Shown here: positions 25,751-34,231 of the stretch, one piece after another | Numbering within the stretch: the stretch's first letter is position 1 | Layout of the letters: every line of letters starts with the position of its first letter | NCBI RefSeq assembly: GCF_025145285.1 | Contig: NZ_CP102251.1 | Coordinates: 3,805,543 to 3,869,542 of the forward strand | Direction: 5' to 3' | Source: Alistipes onderdonkii | GTDB taxonomy: Bacteria; Bacteroidota; Bacteroidia; Bacteroidales; Rikenellaceae | DNA: 64,000 bases | Made by a program: the position numbers and the translations under genes | The notes under the pieces: model-generated | Told to the model about the DNA's origin: nothing | Databases searched by the model: none | What the model saw: the letters and a program-made list of their open reading frames with translations, nothing else

Positions 25751-27127
25751 ATGAAATACGATATCATCGTCGTAGGAAGCGGCCCGGGCGGCTATGTGGC
25801 CGCAATCCGGGCTTCGCAGCTGGGACGGAAGGTCGCACTCGTGGAGCGTGCCGAGGCGGGCGGCGTATGCCTCAACTGGGGCTGCATCCCGACCAAGGCG
25901 CTGCTGAAAAGCGCACAGGTCTACACCTATTGCAAATCGGCGGAGCATTACGGGCTCACCCTCGCGGGCGAGGTGTGCCCCGACCCGGAAAAGATCGTGG
26001 CGCGCTCGCGCGGCGTGGCCGAAACCATGTCCAAGGGCGTGGCCTTCCTGCTGAAGAAAAACAACATAGACCTCATACAGGGCTTCGGGCGCCTGACGGC
26101 GGCAGGCAGGCTCGAGGTCGACGGCACGCACTACGAAGCCGACCATATCATCCTCGCCACGGGGGCGCGCCCGCGCGAAATGGCGTTCATGCCCATTGAC
26201 GGCCGGCACGTGATTTCGTCGCGCCAGGCGCTGACGCTCACCCGGCTGCCCGAAACGATGATCGTCGTAGGCTCGGGCGCCATCGGCAGCGAGTTCGCGT
26301 GGTTCTACGCCGCGCTGGGCGTGAAGGTCACCGTGGTGGAGTACATGCCCCGCATGATGCCGCTCGAGGACGAGGAGGTGTCGAAGGCGATGGAGCGCGC
26401 ATTCCGCAAACTGCGGGCGGCGGTGATGACCTCGACGACCGTGAAATCGGTCAGGGTCAACGCCGAAGGGCGCTGCGAGGTCGAGATCGAGGGCAAAAAG
26501 GGCCCCGAAACCCTGACGGCGGACATCGTGCTCTCGGCCGTGGGGATCAAGTCCAACATCGAGGGGATCGGCCTCGAAGAGCTGGGTATCGCCGTGGAGC
26601 GCGACAAAGTGCTCGTCGACCGGTTCTACCGCACCAATGTTCCGGGCGTATACGCCATCGGCGACATCGTGGGCGGCCCGGCGCTGGCGCACGTAGCCTC
26701 GGCCGAGGGTATCTGCTGCGTAGAGGCCATCTGCGGGCTGGATCCAGCACCGGTGGATTATTCGGCCATCCCGTCGTGCGTATTCACCTCGCCCGAGGTG
26801 GCTTCGGTCGGCATGACCGAGCAGCAGGCGCAGGAGAGGGGCATCGCCTATAAGGTAGGGCGTTTCCCGTTCACGGCATCGGGCAAGGCGACCGCCGCGG
26901 GCGACCGCGACGGCTTCGTGAAGCTCCTCTTCGGCGAGGACGACACCCTGCTGGGGGCGCACATGGTCGGACAGAACGTCACCGAGATGATCGCCGAGCC
27001 GACGCTGGCACGCATGCTGGGCGCCACGGCACACCGGATCGCCCGCACGATACACGCCCACCCGACGATGAACGAAGGGGTCATGGAGGCCGCCGAGGCG
27101 GCATTGGGGGAGGCCATACACCTCTGA
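25751..27127 (+). CDS. lpd: Dihydrolipoyl dehydrogenase
   Basis: Protein of 458 aa, a flavoprotein disulfide reductase. FAD motif GSGPGG at 9-14; redox-active pair Cys40 and Cys45 in CLNWGCIPTKALL; NAD-binding motif VVGSGAIGSEFAWFY; active-site His-Glu in HAHPTMNE near 435. It reoxidises dihydrolipoamide for 2-oxoacid dehydrogenase or the glycine cleavage system. No E1, E2 or gcv gene is close, and its operon partner is a dipeptidase. In an organism using ferredoxin-linked 2-oxoacid oxidation the glycine cleavage system is the likelier client; that is inference. Confidence 0.94.
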   Translation: MKYDIIVVGSGPGGYVAAIRASQLGRKVALVERAEAGGVCLNWGCIPTKALLKSAQVYTYCKSAEHYGLTLAGEVCPDPEKIVARSRGVAETMSKGVAFLLKKNNIDLIQGFGRLTAAGRLEVDGTHYEADHIILATGARPREMAFMPIDGRHVISSRQALTLTRLPETMIVVGSGAIGSEFAWFYAALGVKVTVVEYMPRMMPLEDEEVSKAMERAFRKLRAAVMTSTTVKSVRVNAEGRCEVEIEGKKGPETLTADIVLSAVGIKSNIEGIGLEELGIAVERDKVLVDRFYRTNVPGVYAIGDIVGGPALAHVASAEGICCVEAICGLDPAPVDYSAIPSCVFTSPEVASVGMTEQQAQERGIAYKVGRFPFTASGKATAAGDRDGFVKLLFGEDDTLLGAHMVGQNVTEMIAEPTLARMLGATAHRIARTIHAHPTMNEGVMEAAEAALGEAIHL

Positions 27128-27382
27128 GCCCGCCGGGAATAAATCGCACAGGGCGCATAGTCAGGGAGCACCCGGCGACCTCCGCCAGCCCCTTGAAAAC
27201 AGCAGGCCACGGATCACCAAGCACCATCGGTCGATCTACGGCCGGGAAGTGCAGGCTGCGACCCGTGCCTTTTTGCCATCCCAGTTTATTGTGCCGATAA
27301 AACACAATGGCTGAATACGAATTCACAAATCCGTACGTTAGATAAATACTATCACAAACCTGCCGGAGAGTTTATATTGAAA

Positions 27383-27421
27383 GGTCACTTACGGGTATAT
27401 ATCGACTCGAATCGGCCATGC
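27383..27421 (+). repeat. Copy 1 of an imperfect 40-bp direct repeat
   Basis: Begins GGTCACTTACGGGTATATA and ends GAATCGGCCATGC. It matches the sequence at 27541-27581 with a few substitutions and about two single-base gaps. Copy-to-copy distance is 158 bases, with both terminator hairpins between the copies. Confidence 0.75.
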
Positions 27422-27437
27422 ATTTGCGGTAGTTTCT

Positions 27438-27468
27438 GTTTCCCCATTCGTTTTCCGGATGGGGAAAC
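27438..27468 (+). terminator. Hairpin downstream of lpd
   Basis: GTTTCCCCAT and ATGGGGAAAC form a perfect 10-bp stem, followed by ACATTTTC. It is the only terminator candidate for the C69-lpd transcript, though 310 bases past the stop. Confidence 0.6.
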
Positions 27469-27504
27469 ACATTTTCTATCCCCCCCCCTTCGCCGGCAAA
27501 AAAC

Positions 27505-27533
27505 GACCCGCACACCTGTCAGGTGTGCGGGTC
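27505..27533 (-). terminator. Terminator of the SusCD/GH18 operon
   Basis: GACCCGCACACCT and AGGTGTGCGGGTC form a 13-bp perfect stem with loop GTC. On the minus strand it is followed by GTTTTTTG, a good intrinsic terminator, 67 bases past the endoglycosidase stop. Confidence 0.88.
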
Positions 27534-27540
27534 TGGAATC

Positions 27541-27581
27541 GGTCACTTTCGGGTATATAACCAACTCAAATCAGCCAATGC
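27541..27581 (+). repeat. Copy 2 of the imperfect 40-bp direct repeat
   Basis: Begins GGTCACTTTCGGGTATATA and ends AAATCAGCCAATGC; see 27383-27421. It ends 19 bases before the endoglycosidase stop. Confidence 0.75.
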
Positions 27582-27599
27582 GAACACATCGCCATCATG

Positions 27600-28601
27600 T
27601 TATTCCACTTCGTCCATGGTGATTTCATACCCGGACGGAACGAAAGTCCAGTCCTGCGAACGGTTACCGTTGTCGCAGGTGACGTTGGTTTCACCCCAGG
27701 CACCGTCGGCGATCGCCTTGAACAGCGGCAGCGGATCGGCTTGGCTTCTCGTACGCAGGTTGAAATGCATGATCGAACCGTAACCGGCTTCGGCCAATTC
27801 ATAGGCATAATCACCGTAACGTGTTACATTTCCAATAGAACCCAGATTGATCGATAGCGGAGCGAAACGATCCTTGGTTACGCCGGAAATACCGATAGAG
27901 GTGCTGTAGCCGAAGTTGGCATAAGCATGGTCGATCTGGGCGCCGGCCGTCGCATTGATCTGCGAAGAACCGTAATTGCCCCACTGGAATACGGTGATGA
28001 GCTTTCCGGCGGGCATCAGGTTGCGCAACTTGGTGATAATGCTGCCGAACGAACCGCTGATGAGCGAGGACGAGTAGTTGGAGTATTCGTCGTCGAACCC
28101 GATTCCGTCCAGACCGTATTTCTCAACGGCATGGGCCAGGATCTTGGCGAACTTCGTGGTCTGGGTATCGTTCATGTTGGCGACACCGATGCCCTGCCAG
28201 TCGCCCAGCACGGTCAGCACCACCTTGATGCCTTTGGCCTGCAACCCCTGGACATACGTCGCGGCGCCGCCGTTTTCGAGCAGGTTGGTCATCTTGTCGT
28301 TCAGGTAGAGCGTAGGCTCGACAACGCCGTTCACCGTCCGCTTGTGGATGTTCGATGCGAAAAACTCCACGATGTCGGCATAGGGCTTGCCATTAGGAAG
28401 TTTGTAATCCCCGGCGTTGAGCGGGTTCACGTCATTGGTCTCGACATAGATCGTGACCGTCGGAGTCTTGTCCCCGTAAGCACGCGTTTCGACGACGGGT
28501 TCCTGAGCCTTGTCCATCGTCGGTTCCTCTGCCTGCTGGCAGGAGAACATCATACCGGCGCCCATCACGAGGGCTGCCATCAGTTTAAAAGTCTTTTTCA
28601 T
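27600..28601 (-). CDS. GH18 endo-beta-N-acetylglucosaminidase, EndoH/EndoF1 type, lipoprotein
   Basis: Protein of 333 aa. It should cut the chitobiose core of N-glycans, releasing the glycan from glycoprotein. The active-site motif is LDGIGFDDEYSNY with Asp165, Asp170 and the catalytic Glu172; Endo H has the very similar LDGVDFDDEYAEY, which points to high-mannose or hybrid glycans. The lipid Cys is Cys21 in MMFSCQQAEE, and the acidic residues after it suit surface display. The fold has the other GH18 barrel strands (VVLTVLGDWQG, GKLITVFQWGN). It is the last gene of the SusCD locus, with a 101-base gap from the preceding gene that holds a small GCTCC/GGAGC hairpin. Confidence 0.93.
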   Translation of the reverse strand: MKKTFKLMAALVMGAGMMFSCQQAEEPTMDKAQEPVVETRAYGDKTPTVTIYVETNDVNPLNAGDYKLPNGKPYADIVEFFASNIHKRTVNGVVEPTLYLNDKMTNLLENGGAATYVQGLQAKGIKVVLTVLGDWQGIGVANMNDTQTTKFAKILAHAVEKYGLDGIGFDDEYSNYSSSLISGSFGSIITKLRNLMPAGKLITVFQWGNYGSSQINATAGAQIDHAYANFGYSTSIGISGVTKDRFAPLSINLGSIGNVTRYGDYAYELAEAGYGSIMHFNLRTRSQADPLPLFKAIADGAWGETNVTCDNGNRSQDWTFVPSGYEITMDEVE

Positions 28602-28702
28602 AATTCAAGTGAAATTAGTAATAAAATAAGGTTGTTTGTCGCTCCGGTTAAGGAGCCGTGAGAGAGTGATTAGGGAAGTTCGATATGTCGCATCGACCGA
28701 TT

Positions 28703-30328
28703 TTATTGCCAATCCTTTTTCCATTTGCCGTATCCGCCTATCCATTCGCCTGCTTCATTGGGTAGTGTGCCAAGTCTATAATTATCAAATAGATAAGAAT
28801 ATCCGCTTCTGCTGCCGAGAATATTGCGATTTTCTGAGTCCATAGCCGTGCAACAATTCGCAAACATAGTATCCCAATACGCTTCGTAATTGTCCTGCAA
28901 ATTGGTATGCAGATCGTCGAAGACGATGATGTTGTTCGGCTTGTAATTCGGCACCCAGTCAAGCAGGTCACCATTAAGTACTTGCTCTATATCTGTTGAT
29001 ATATCCACGGATGTGGTCGAATATATCGGGAAATTGATACATCCGTATCGCTCCTTGGGCAGGTTGGCAATCGGCTTCTGCGTATAGTCGGATACATACG
29101 CCAGTTCGGGATGCCACGGGTCGAGCAACTGCGGGACTTCGCTCTCGCTGTTGTAGCCCGACCAGGCATAGTCGATATAGTCCCCGACGGCGATGCCGCC
29201 CGTCGCCTGTGTATCCCAGAAGGTAGAGGTCGGCTCCTCGTAAACCGTGACCGTCAGCAGTTTCTCCCCGCCGAGCGCCTCGCGCAACGCTTTGATGAGT
29301 TTCGGGTAAGAGGCGGTGTTCATGGCCGGCATCCCCTCCTTGCCGTATCCGGCGCTGCGATCCCACAGGTTGATGCCGTCGATACCGAACTCTTCGACCA
29401 CGGTTTTCACCTGCGCTACGAAATCGACGATCTGTTCGTCGGTCAGGTTGCAGAATCCGAGCCCTTTCCCGCTGCCTTCGATCGAGATGCAGACCTTGCT
29501 GCCATGCTCCTGCAGCGGACGGATGTATTTCACGGCATGGTCGAGGACATAGCGCATGTCGTTTCCGAGGTTCAGCAGCGCACGGCCGGTAGCCGCATCG
29601 TAATCGAGCATCACGGTGCGCAGGTTGATGATGTTGCCTACGGCATCGTACCAGGCCACGGTCGTTCCGCGGGCCAGTTTCTTCCGCATGATGTAGTCCT
29701 GCGCCAGCAGCGGCTGAAAATCGTTCGTGTTGATGTAGAACACGAAGAACAGGTCATGCCCGTCGTGCAGCGCATACTCGTCCGTATAGGGCTGGCGAAC
29801 CGAGACGTTGTAGTAAAGCGTCTTGTTCGCGTCCGGAGCATCCTGCCCGGCGACCGTAAGCGGCAGCACATATTCTCCGGCAGCGAGCCCCGCCGCCGTG
29901 AATTTGACACGTTTCAGTGCCGAGCGCTGCGCCTCGGACGAGAGGTCGAGCACCTTACCGTCGGGGAATTCGTAATTCGCTTCCGGAAGCAGGGTTCGTT
30001 CGACCCCATCGGCAGCGTTGTAATCGTCGAGCAGGGTTGCGTCGACCCATGCGTCGAGCGAAAAACCGTCGGAGGCCGGTTTTGTCTGTTGGAAATAGAA
30101 ATTCCTCATCACGAACCCGCCGCCGCCTTCGGTCAGCAGCACGTCTATCGTCTTTTCCGAAGAATTACCGCTGCGCAGCATCCCGGATACGGTTTCCAAC
30201 GGTTCCTTATCGGGGAGTTTTCCGCCTTCCCATTCCACGGTATCGGCTTCGCAGGCCGTAAGGCCCGCGAATACCGCCGTACAAAGAAGCGTCACCATCC
30301 CTGTTTGCAAATTAAAAATCGTCTTCAT
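28703..30328 (-). CDS. DUF1735 plus degenerate GH18 barrel lipoprotein, probable glycan-binding protein
   Basis: Protein of 541 aa, lipid Cys at 26 (GLTACEADT). Residues about 48-160 are a DUF1735 domain (DYNAADGVERTLLPEANYEF, then AAGEYVLPLTV). The rest is a GH18-like barrel, but the active-site segment is GIDGINLWDRSAGYG: the positions that should be Asp and the catalytic Glu are Trp322 and Arg324. It is therefore very unlikely to be an enzyme and more likely binds N-glycans at the cell surface. The start at ATG 30328 is 2 bases after the stop of the preceding gene; a GTG at 30334 is an alternative. Similar inactive GH18 proteins accompany the endoglycosidase in Bacteroides high-mannose N-glycan loci. 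Confidence 0.85.
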   Translation of the reverse strand: MKTIFNLQTGMVTLLCTAVFAGLTACEADTVEWEGGKLPDKEPLETVSGMLRSGNSSEKTIDVLLTEGGGGFVMRNFYFQQTKPASDGFSLDAWVDATLLDDYNAADGVERTLLPEANYEFPDGKVLDLSSEAQRSALKRVKFTAAGLAAGEYVLPLTVAGQDAPDANKTLYYNVSVRQPYTDEYALHDGHDLFFVFYINTNDFQPLLAQDYIMRKKLARGTTVAWYDAVGNIINLRTVMLDYDAATGRALLNLGNDMRYVLDHAVKYIRPLQEHGSKVCISIEGSGKGLGFCNLTDEQIVDFVAQVKTVVEEFGIDGINLWDRSAGYGKEGMPAMNTASYPKLIKALREALGGEKLLTVTVYEEPTSTFWDTQATGGIAVGDYIDYAWSGYNSESEVPQLLDPWHPELAYVSDYTQKPIANLPKERYGCINFPIYSTTSVDISTDIEQVLNGDLLDWVPNYKPNNIIVFDDLHTNLQDNYEAYWDTMFANCCTAMDSENRNILGSRSGYSYLFDNYRLGTLPNEAGEWIGGYGKWKKDWQ

Positions 30329-30330
30329 AA

Positions 30331-31695
30331 TCACTCGTTGTTTTCGTTAAGTTTCGGAATCTCGATGCCCTGAGGCCAGATAATATCGTACTTGGCTACG
30401 CCGTCGTTGCCGTACATCGAGTAGTCCTTGACCGTATTTCCCGAAGCGTCGTTGCACTTCCAATAGCCAAGAAGCGTCGGGTCGTCCTGCGGGTTCTCGA
30501 TCTCGTACATGCTCTCCCAAATCTGTTCGGGCGTCCGGGCCACCGACCAGACACGTGCTTCGGCGATCTTGCCGTTCAGAGGACGGTAATCGTCGTAGGA
30601 GCGGCCGAGGAAGAACTGGTAAGCCTCGCCCAGCTTGTTGTAACCCGTGTCGTCGGTCTCGTACTGCGGTTTTTCGTTGTCGGGAGCCGTATTCCACAGG
30701 TCGTAGAGCGCCCGCATGGCCAGATTGATCTGGTTCTTCTTGCTCTGCGCCGAGATGCCGACCTCGGTCGCTTCGCTCTGAATCTGGCCATCGACATAGA
30801 TGCGTGCGGTACGCGCCGCTTGGTCATATGTGCAGGCGACATGGTACCAGCGCCCCTTTTCGAGGTTCTTCGTCGCATCGCGTCCGGGAATCTTCCCGAA
30901 GGACGAGCCGGCACCCGATCCGTCGAACTGCAACTGCTGACGCTCGAAATTCGTGTCGCCGATACGCAGCAGCAGATACTGCTCGACACCCATGATGGAC
31001 GAGATGTTGACGGGGCTGCCCGTAGCGTTGCTCGTCGCAAAATCGTCGAGGTAGATAAGGGCCTCGTAGGTCACGGCCGTCAGACCGTTCCAAGCCTTGC
31101 TGCTTTCCGAATACTTGTCGAGGGTCGGGAACTCGATCCAGTTGTCGGTGAGCTGCGCTGCGACGGTGATGGCCGAGGATCGTTTCACGACATAATAGGC
31201 GACGTCGGAACCGTGAAGCACGTCCATCGAGGCATGGCCGATGCGCACGGGGACGAGATAGGTTTCGTCGATGGGGAGTGCGCCGGCCTGCTCCTCGCCT
31301 TGGCCCATCAGCTCCTTGAGCTTCAGGGTTACGACGTCCGAGGTCGTTTTCCCTGCGGGAATCGTGACACTCCCGGCCGACAGTTCATAATACTTGGCAT
31401 CGAGCATCGTCCACTCCGTACCGTAGCGGGCATTGTACGTCCCGACGAGCGACGGGTCGACCGTGAGCGTCACCGCCACATCCTGTCCCGCAGGATAGGT
31501 CAGCTCCGCCTGCAAGGCGCAGTCGTAGGTCGGTTTATTGTTGCCGAAGGTCGTAAGCTGCACCTCGTTCGTTTCAGCGACGTCGAGATAAACGGCGTTT
31601 CCGAACTTGTGGTCGTCGGCCTCATAATTATCGCAGGCCGCGAAAAACACGAGCCCCGCGACGGCTGCAATCAGATATTTTCCGTATTTTTTCAT
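30331..31695 (-). CDS. DUF1735 plus LamG/concanavalin-type lipoprotein, surface glycan-binding
   Basis: Protein of 454 aa with lipid Cys at 21 (FFAACDNYEADD; acidic residues follow). Residues about 35-150 are DUF1735 (GTYNARYGTEWTMLDAKYYE, SVTIPAGKTTSDVV). Residues about 185-440 look like a LamG/laminin-G jelly roll (KGRWYHVACTYDQAARTARI, IYVDGQIQS, LNGKIAEARVWSVARTPEQI). No catalytic residues are expected. It sits third in the locus behind SusC and SusD, the position of surface glycan-binding proteins. ATG 31695 is chosen, 8 bases after the upstream stop; a GTG overlapping that stop is possible. Confidence 0.87.
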   Translation of the reverse strand: MKKYGKYLIAAVAGLVFFAACDNYEADDHKFGNAVYLDVAETNEVQLTTFGNNKPTYDCALQAELTYPAGQDVAVTLTVDPSLVGTYNARYGTEWTMLDAKYYELSAGSVTIPAGKTTSDVVTLKLKELMGQGEEQAGALPIDETYLVPVRIGHASMDVLHGSDVAYYVVKRSSAITVAAQLTDNWIEFPTLDKYSESSKAWNGLTAVTYEALIYLDDFATSNATGSPVNISSIMGVEQYLLLRIGDTNFERQQLQFDGSGAGSSFGKIPGRDATKNLEKGRWYHVACTYDQAARTARIYVDGQIQSEATEVGISAQSKKNQINLAMRALYDLWNTAPDNEKPQYETDDTGYNKLGEAYQFFLGRSYDDYRPLNGKIAEARVWSVARTPEQIWESMYEIENPQDDPTLLGYWKCNDASGNTVKDYSMYGNDGVAKYDIIWPQGIEIPKLNENNE

Positions 31696-31703
31696 GGCGT
31701 TCA

Positions 31704-32621
31704 CTATTTAGCGGGATTTAACGTCTGGATCGCCTTGCGGATCGTCTGGTAGTTCATCTCCGCATGGTAATAGTCCTCAGCGATGTTATAAGCTGCAAGA
31801 CCGCCCAGCGGGCCGAACTCGATGACGCGGCGCGACATCTCCTCGACGGCCGCGAACTCCGTGCGATCCTCATCCAGCAGGGGTGCGCTGATCTCGGCCG
31901 CCAGCAGCAGCTTCTCCGGCGCGATACCGGCATACCCCGTGGCATTCATCACCCGGAGCCTCACCTCCTGCACATTTTCGAGTTTCTCCGTATCGAGGGC
32001 GACAAAATCGACCCTGGGACGGTCGGCGGCCGCAAGCGACAGCGGGTTGCCCTCGAAGACGAGGAGCTGGCCCTCGGATTTCGCCGCAGCGAATTTCTCG
32101 ACGATGCGGGCTGTGGCATCCGTCGCCAGCGGGTCGGTCGTAAACGAGTAGCCGTCCATGCCGTTGGCGGCGACGGCGGCGACAACCCGATCCAGATAGG
32201 CATCGAGCGCCTGCATATCGGCGAACTCTTCCGCGCGTGCGGCATAATCGACCTGATAAAGTACTTTCGTCCCCTTCTCGCGCATGACGTCCATATCCTC
32301 GGCGTCGAACTTCGAGAAGTTATCGGCGTTGGTCAGCGTCACGATGTCCAGCGAATCCGGGAGGCAGCGCATGAAATCCTGCTCGCTCGAAGCCTTTTCG
32401 GGCGAGTTGTGCAGGCGGGCATAAACGATGAAGTGCTCCGATTGTTTATAGGCCCTCAGCGCTGCGGTGTATTCGGCCCATAGTGCCGGATCTTGCTCCC
32501 AGGGCTTCTCGACCTTGCTGTCCACCGTTTCCATCTCCGTCCAGTCGTTGCAGGCCGCAAACGTTGCGACGGCGGCACAAAGGACGAAGAAACGTATCAT
32601 TCGGTTTGGTTTCATATTCAT
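31704..32621 (-). CDS. GH18-like lipoprotein with degraded active site, probable glycan-binding
   Basis: Protein of 305 aa with lipid Cys at 24 (TFAACNDWTEME). It has the strand pattern of a GH18 barrel (EHFIVYARLHN, KVLYQVDYAAR, LLVFEGNPL, VRLRVMNATGYAG) and the active-site segment NGMDGYSFTTDPLA. Here the conserved Asp is Thr161 and the catalytic Glu is Asp163, so normal GH18 chemistry is unlikely. It directly follows susD (5-base gap), where Bacteroidota loci usually place a SusE-like binding protein. It probably helps SusD hold the glycan. Confidence 0.78.
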   Translation of the reverse strand: MNMKPNRMIRFFVLCAAVATFAACNDWTEMETVDSKVEKPWEQDPALWAEYTAALRAYKQSEHFIVYARLHNSPEKASSEQDFMRCLPDSLDIVTLTNADNFSKFDAEDMDVMREKGTKVLYQVDYAARAEEFADMQALDAYLDRVVAAVAANGMDGYSFTTDPLATDATARIVEKFAAAKSEGQLLVFEGNPLSLAAADRPRVDFVALDTEKLENVQEVRLRVMNATGYAGIAPEKLLLAAEISAPLLDEDRTEFAAVEEMSRRVIEFGPLGGLAAYNIAEDYYHAEMNYQTIRKAIQTLNPAK

Positions 32622-32626
32622 AGCGA

Positions 32627-34219
32627 TTACTTGTTATACGGTTTGCAATCCCACCATACGCGGGTTCCCATGACATCGCCCGAACGGTCGCCGTTCTGCT
32701 GCTCCGCACCGAGTGTCTGGATTGCCGCCTGGAGGTTTGCGTTGTTCTGCTGGTACTCCTCGACGGGATACGGCAGACGGCGGGCACCCTGTTCCACATT
32801 CACGGTGCCGCCCGATTTGTCGGTAGGCACGGGCAACAGCTTGGGATACCCCGTGCGGCGGTGTTCCGACCACGCCTCGACGCCCAGCGGGAAGATGGCG
32901 ATCCACTTCTGCACGATGATGCGTTCGAGGTTGCGTTCTTTCACGGCCTCCGCATCGGTAGATGCCACAGCCGTTTCCCAGGGAACGGTGATCTCGCTCC
33001 GGGCCGATGCGCTGTAATTGCCCAGCGGGTCGGTATAAGGCGCGGGCTTCTTCGTGGCGTCGGCCAGGTAGGCGTCGGCCCCCGATGCTCCCCGCTCCTC
33101 GAACGAAAGCCGGACAGCCTGTTCATAGAGTGTCTTCGCCGTCTCGGCCGATCCCCAGCGCAGTTCGTACTCTGCATGCAGGAAGGTCGCTTCCGCGGCA
33201 TTGAACCATAAATAGGGCGTATCGCTCGCAACGATCATATTCGAATACTTCGACATGGCCGTCGATTTTCCCGCCACGTCGATGCCGATGCGGATACCCA
33301 CGTAGTCGTCTACGTCGTTGGGCAGGAACATCTTTTCCAGACGCGGGTCGTCGTAACCGTCCAGATAGCTGATGATGTCGGCCCCGACACGGTGGTCGCC
33401 CCAATCGTTATAGATCAGCGTCATGCGGTTTTCGGCTGCGTGCATCGCCGCATTGTCGGCATTGGCCGTGATGATGCCGCCGGCGATCGCCTCGGCGGCT
33501 TTGGCCTGGGCAATGCCGGGCTTCACGTAGGAAAGACGCATCGCCATCCGCAGCTTGAGCGAATTGGCATATTTGAGCCACTGCGCGATATTGCCGTAAT
33601 AGACGCCGTCGTAGCGGCTCCATGCTTCGGCTGGGAGCGTCGTATTGCGGCCCAGTATCTCGATGGCCTCGTCCAGCTCCTCGAACATCTTCGTATAGAC
33701 CGCCTCCTGCGAGTCGTACTCCACATAGATCGACTCGTTGCTTTCCAGCTTCGTGTAGGGGATCGGGCCGTAGGAATCGGTCACACGGTGCATGATGGCC
33801 ACACGCAACAGGCGGGCGAAAGCGATGGCCACTTCGTCTTCCGTGCCGTTGATGATGCCCTTATAGGGGGTATAGGTCTCGGTGATGACGTTGGCGAAAG
33901 GCCATTTACGCCAGTCGGCAGACGGATTATACGTCTCGAACTTGGTCTGCCACGTATCGACCGTAGCACCGATGTAACCGCCGAACGGCCCGCCCGAAAG
34001 CGATTCGTTGAACTGATACATATGCTCCTGCACCGGAATCACAAGACTTTGAAGAGCTTTGAACTTCGTTCCGGTCTTATAATTCAGGGCATCCATCTGG
34101 TCGTCCGTAACCTGATTGGGATTGCGGTTGATGTCTTCGAAATCGCCGGTGCAGGCTGCCAATCCGAACAGCGCCAGTGAAAGCAGCACCGACTGCCATC
34201 TGTTATTCATCTTTTTCAT
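32627..34219 (-). CDS. SusD/RagB family outer-membrane glycan-binding lipoprotein
   Basis: Protein of 530 aa with lipid Cys at 23 (FGLAACTGDFEDINRNPN). The DINRNPN block and the TPR-like helices (YTKMFEELDEAIEIL, YGNIAQWLKYANSLKLRMA) define the SusD-like_2 branch. It forms the lid of the SusC pore and presents glycan at the cell surface. Starts 12 bases after susC. The genes from susC down to the endoglycosidase are closely spaced and on one strand. Confidence 0.95.
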   Translation of the reverse strand: MKKMNNRWQSVLLSLALFGLAACTGDFEDINRNPNQVTDDQMDALNYKTGTKFKALQSLVIPVQEHMYQFNESLSGGPFGGYIGATVDTWQTKFETYNPSADWRKWPFANVITETYTPYKGIINGTEDEVAIAFARLLRVAIMHRVTDSYGPIPYTKLESNESIYVEYDSQEAVYTKMFEELDEAIEILGRNTTLPAEAWSRYDGVYYGNIAQWLKYANSLKLRMAMRLSYVKPGIAQAKAAEAIAGGIITANADNAAMHAAENRMTLIYNDWGDHRVGADIISYLDGYDDPRLEKMFLPNDVDDYVGIRIGIDVAGKSTAMSKYSNMIVASDTPYLWFNAAEATFLHAEYELRWGSAETAKTLYEQAVRLSFEERGASGADAYLADATKKPAPYTDPLGNYSASARSEITVPWETAVASTDAEAVKERNLERIIVQKWIAIFPLGVEAWSEHRRTGYPKLLPVPTDKSGGTVNVEQGARRLPYPVEEYQQNNANLQAAIQTLGAEQQNGDRSGDVMGTRVWWDCKPYNK

Positions 34220-34231
34220 GGTTGCTGCGCT

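Larger units (their letters stand above)
27128..27599. other. Non-coding gap between lpd and the glycan locus
   Basis: No gene is seen in about 470 bases. It contains two hairpins (27438-27468 and 27505-27533), a run of eight C at 27481, and an imperfect 40-base direct repeat given separately. GC content drops from about 27290. Confidence 0.6.

Noticed and set aside
27128..27599. tRNA or other structured RNA gene in the lpd/GH18 gap
   Set aside because: The hairpins fit terminators and no tRNA T-loop or anticodon-arm pattern was found.
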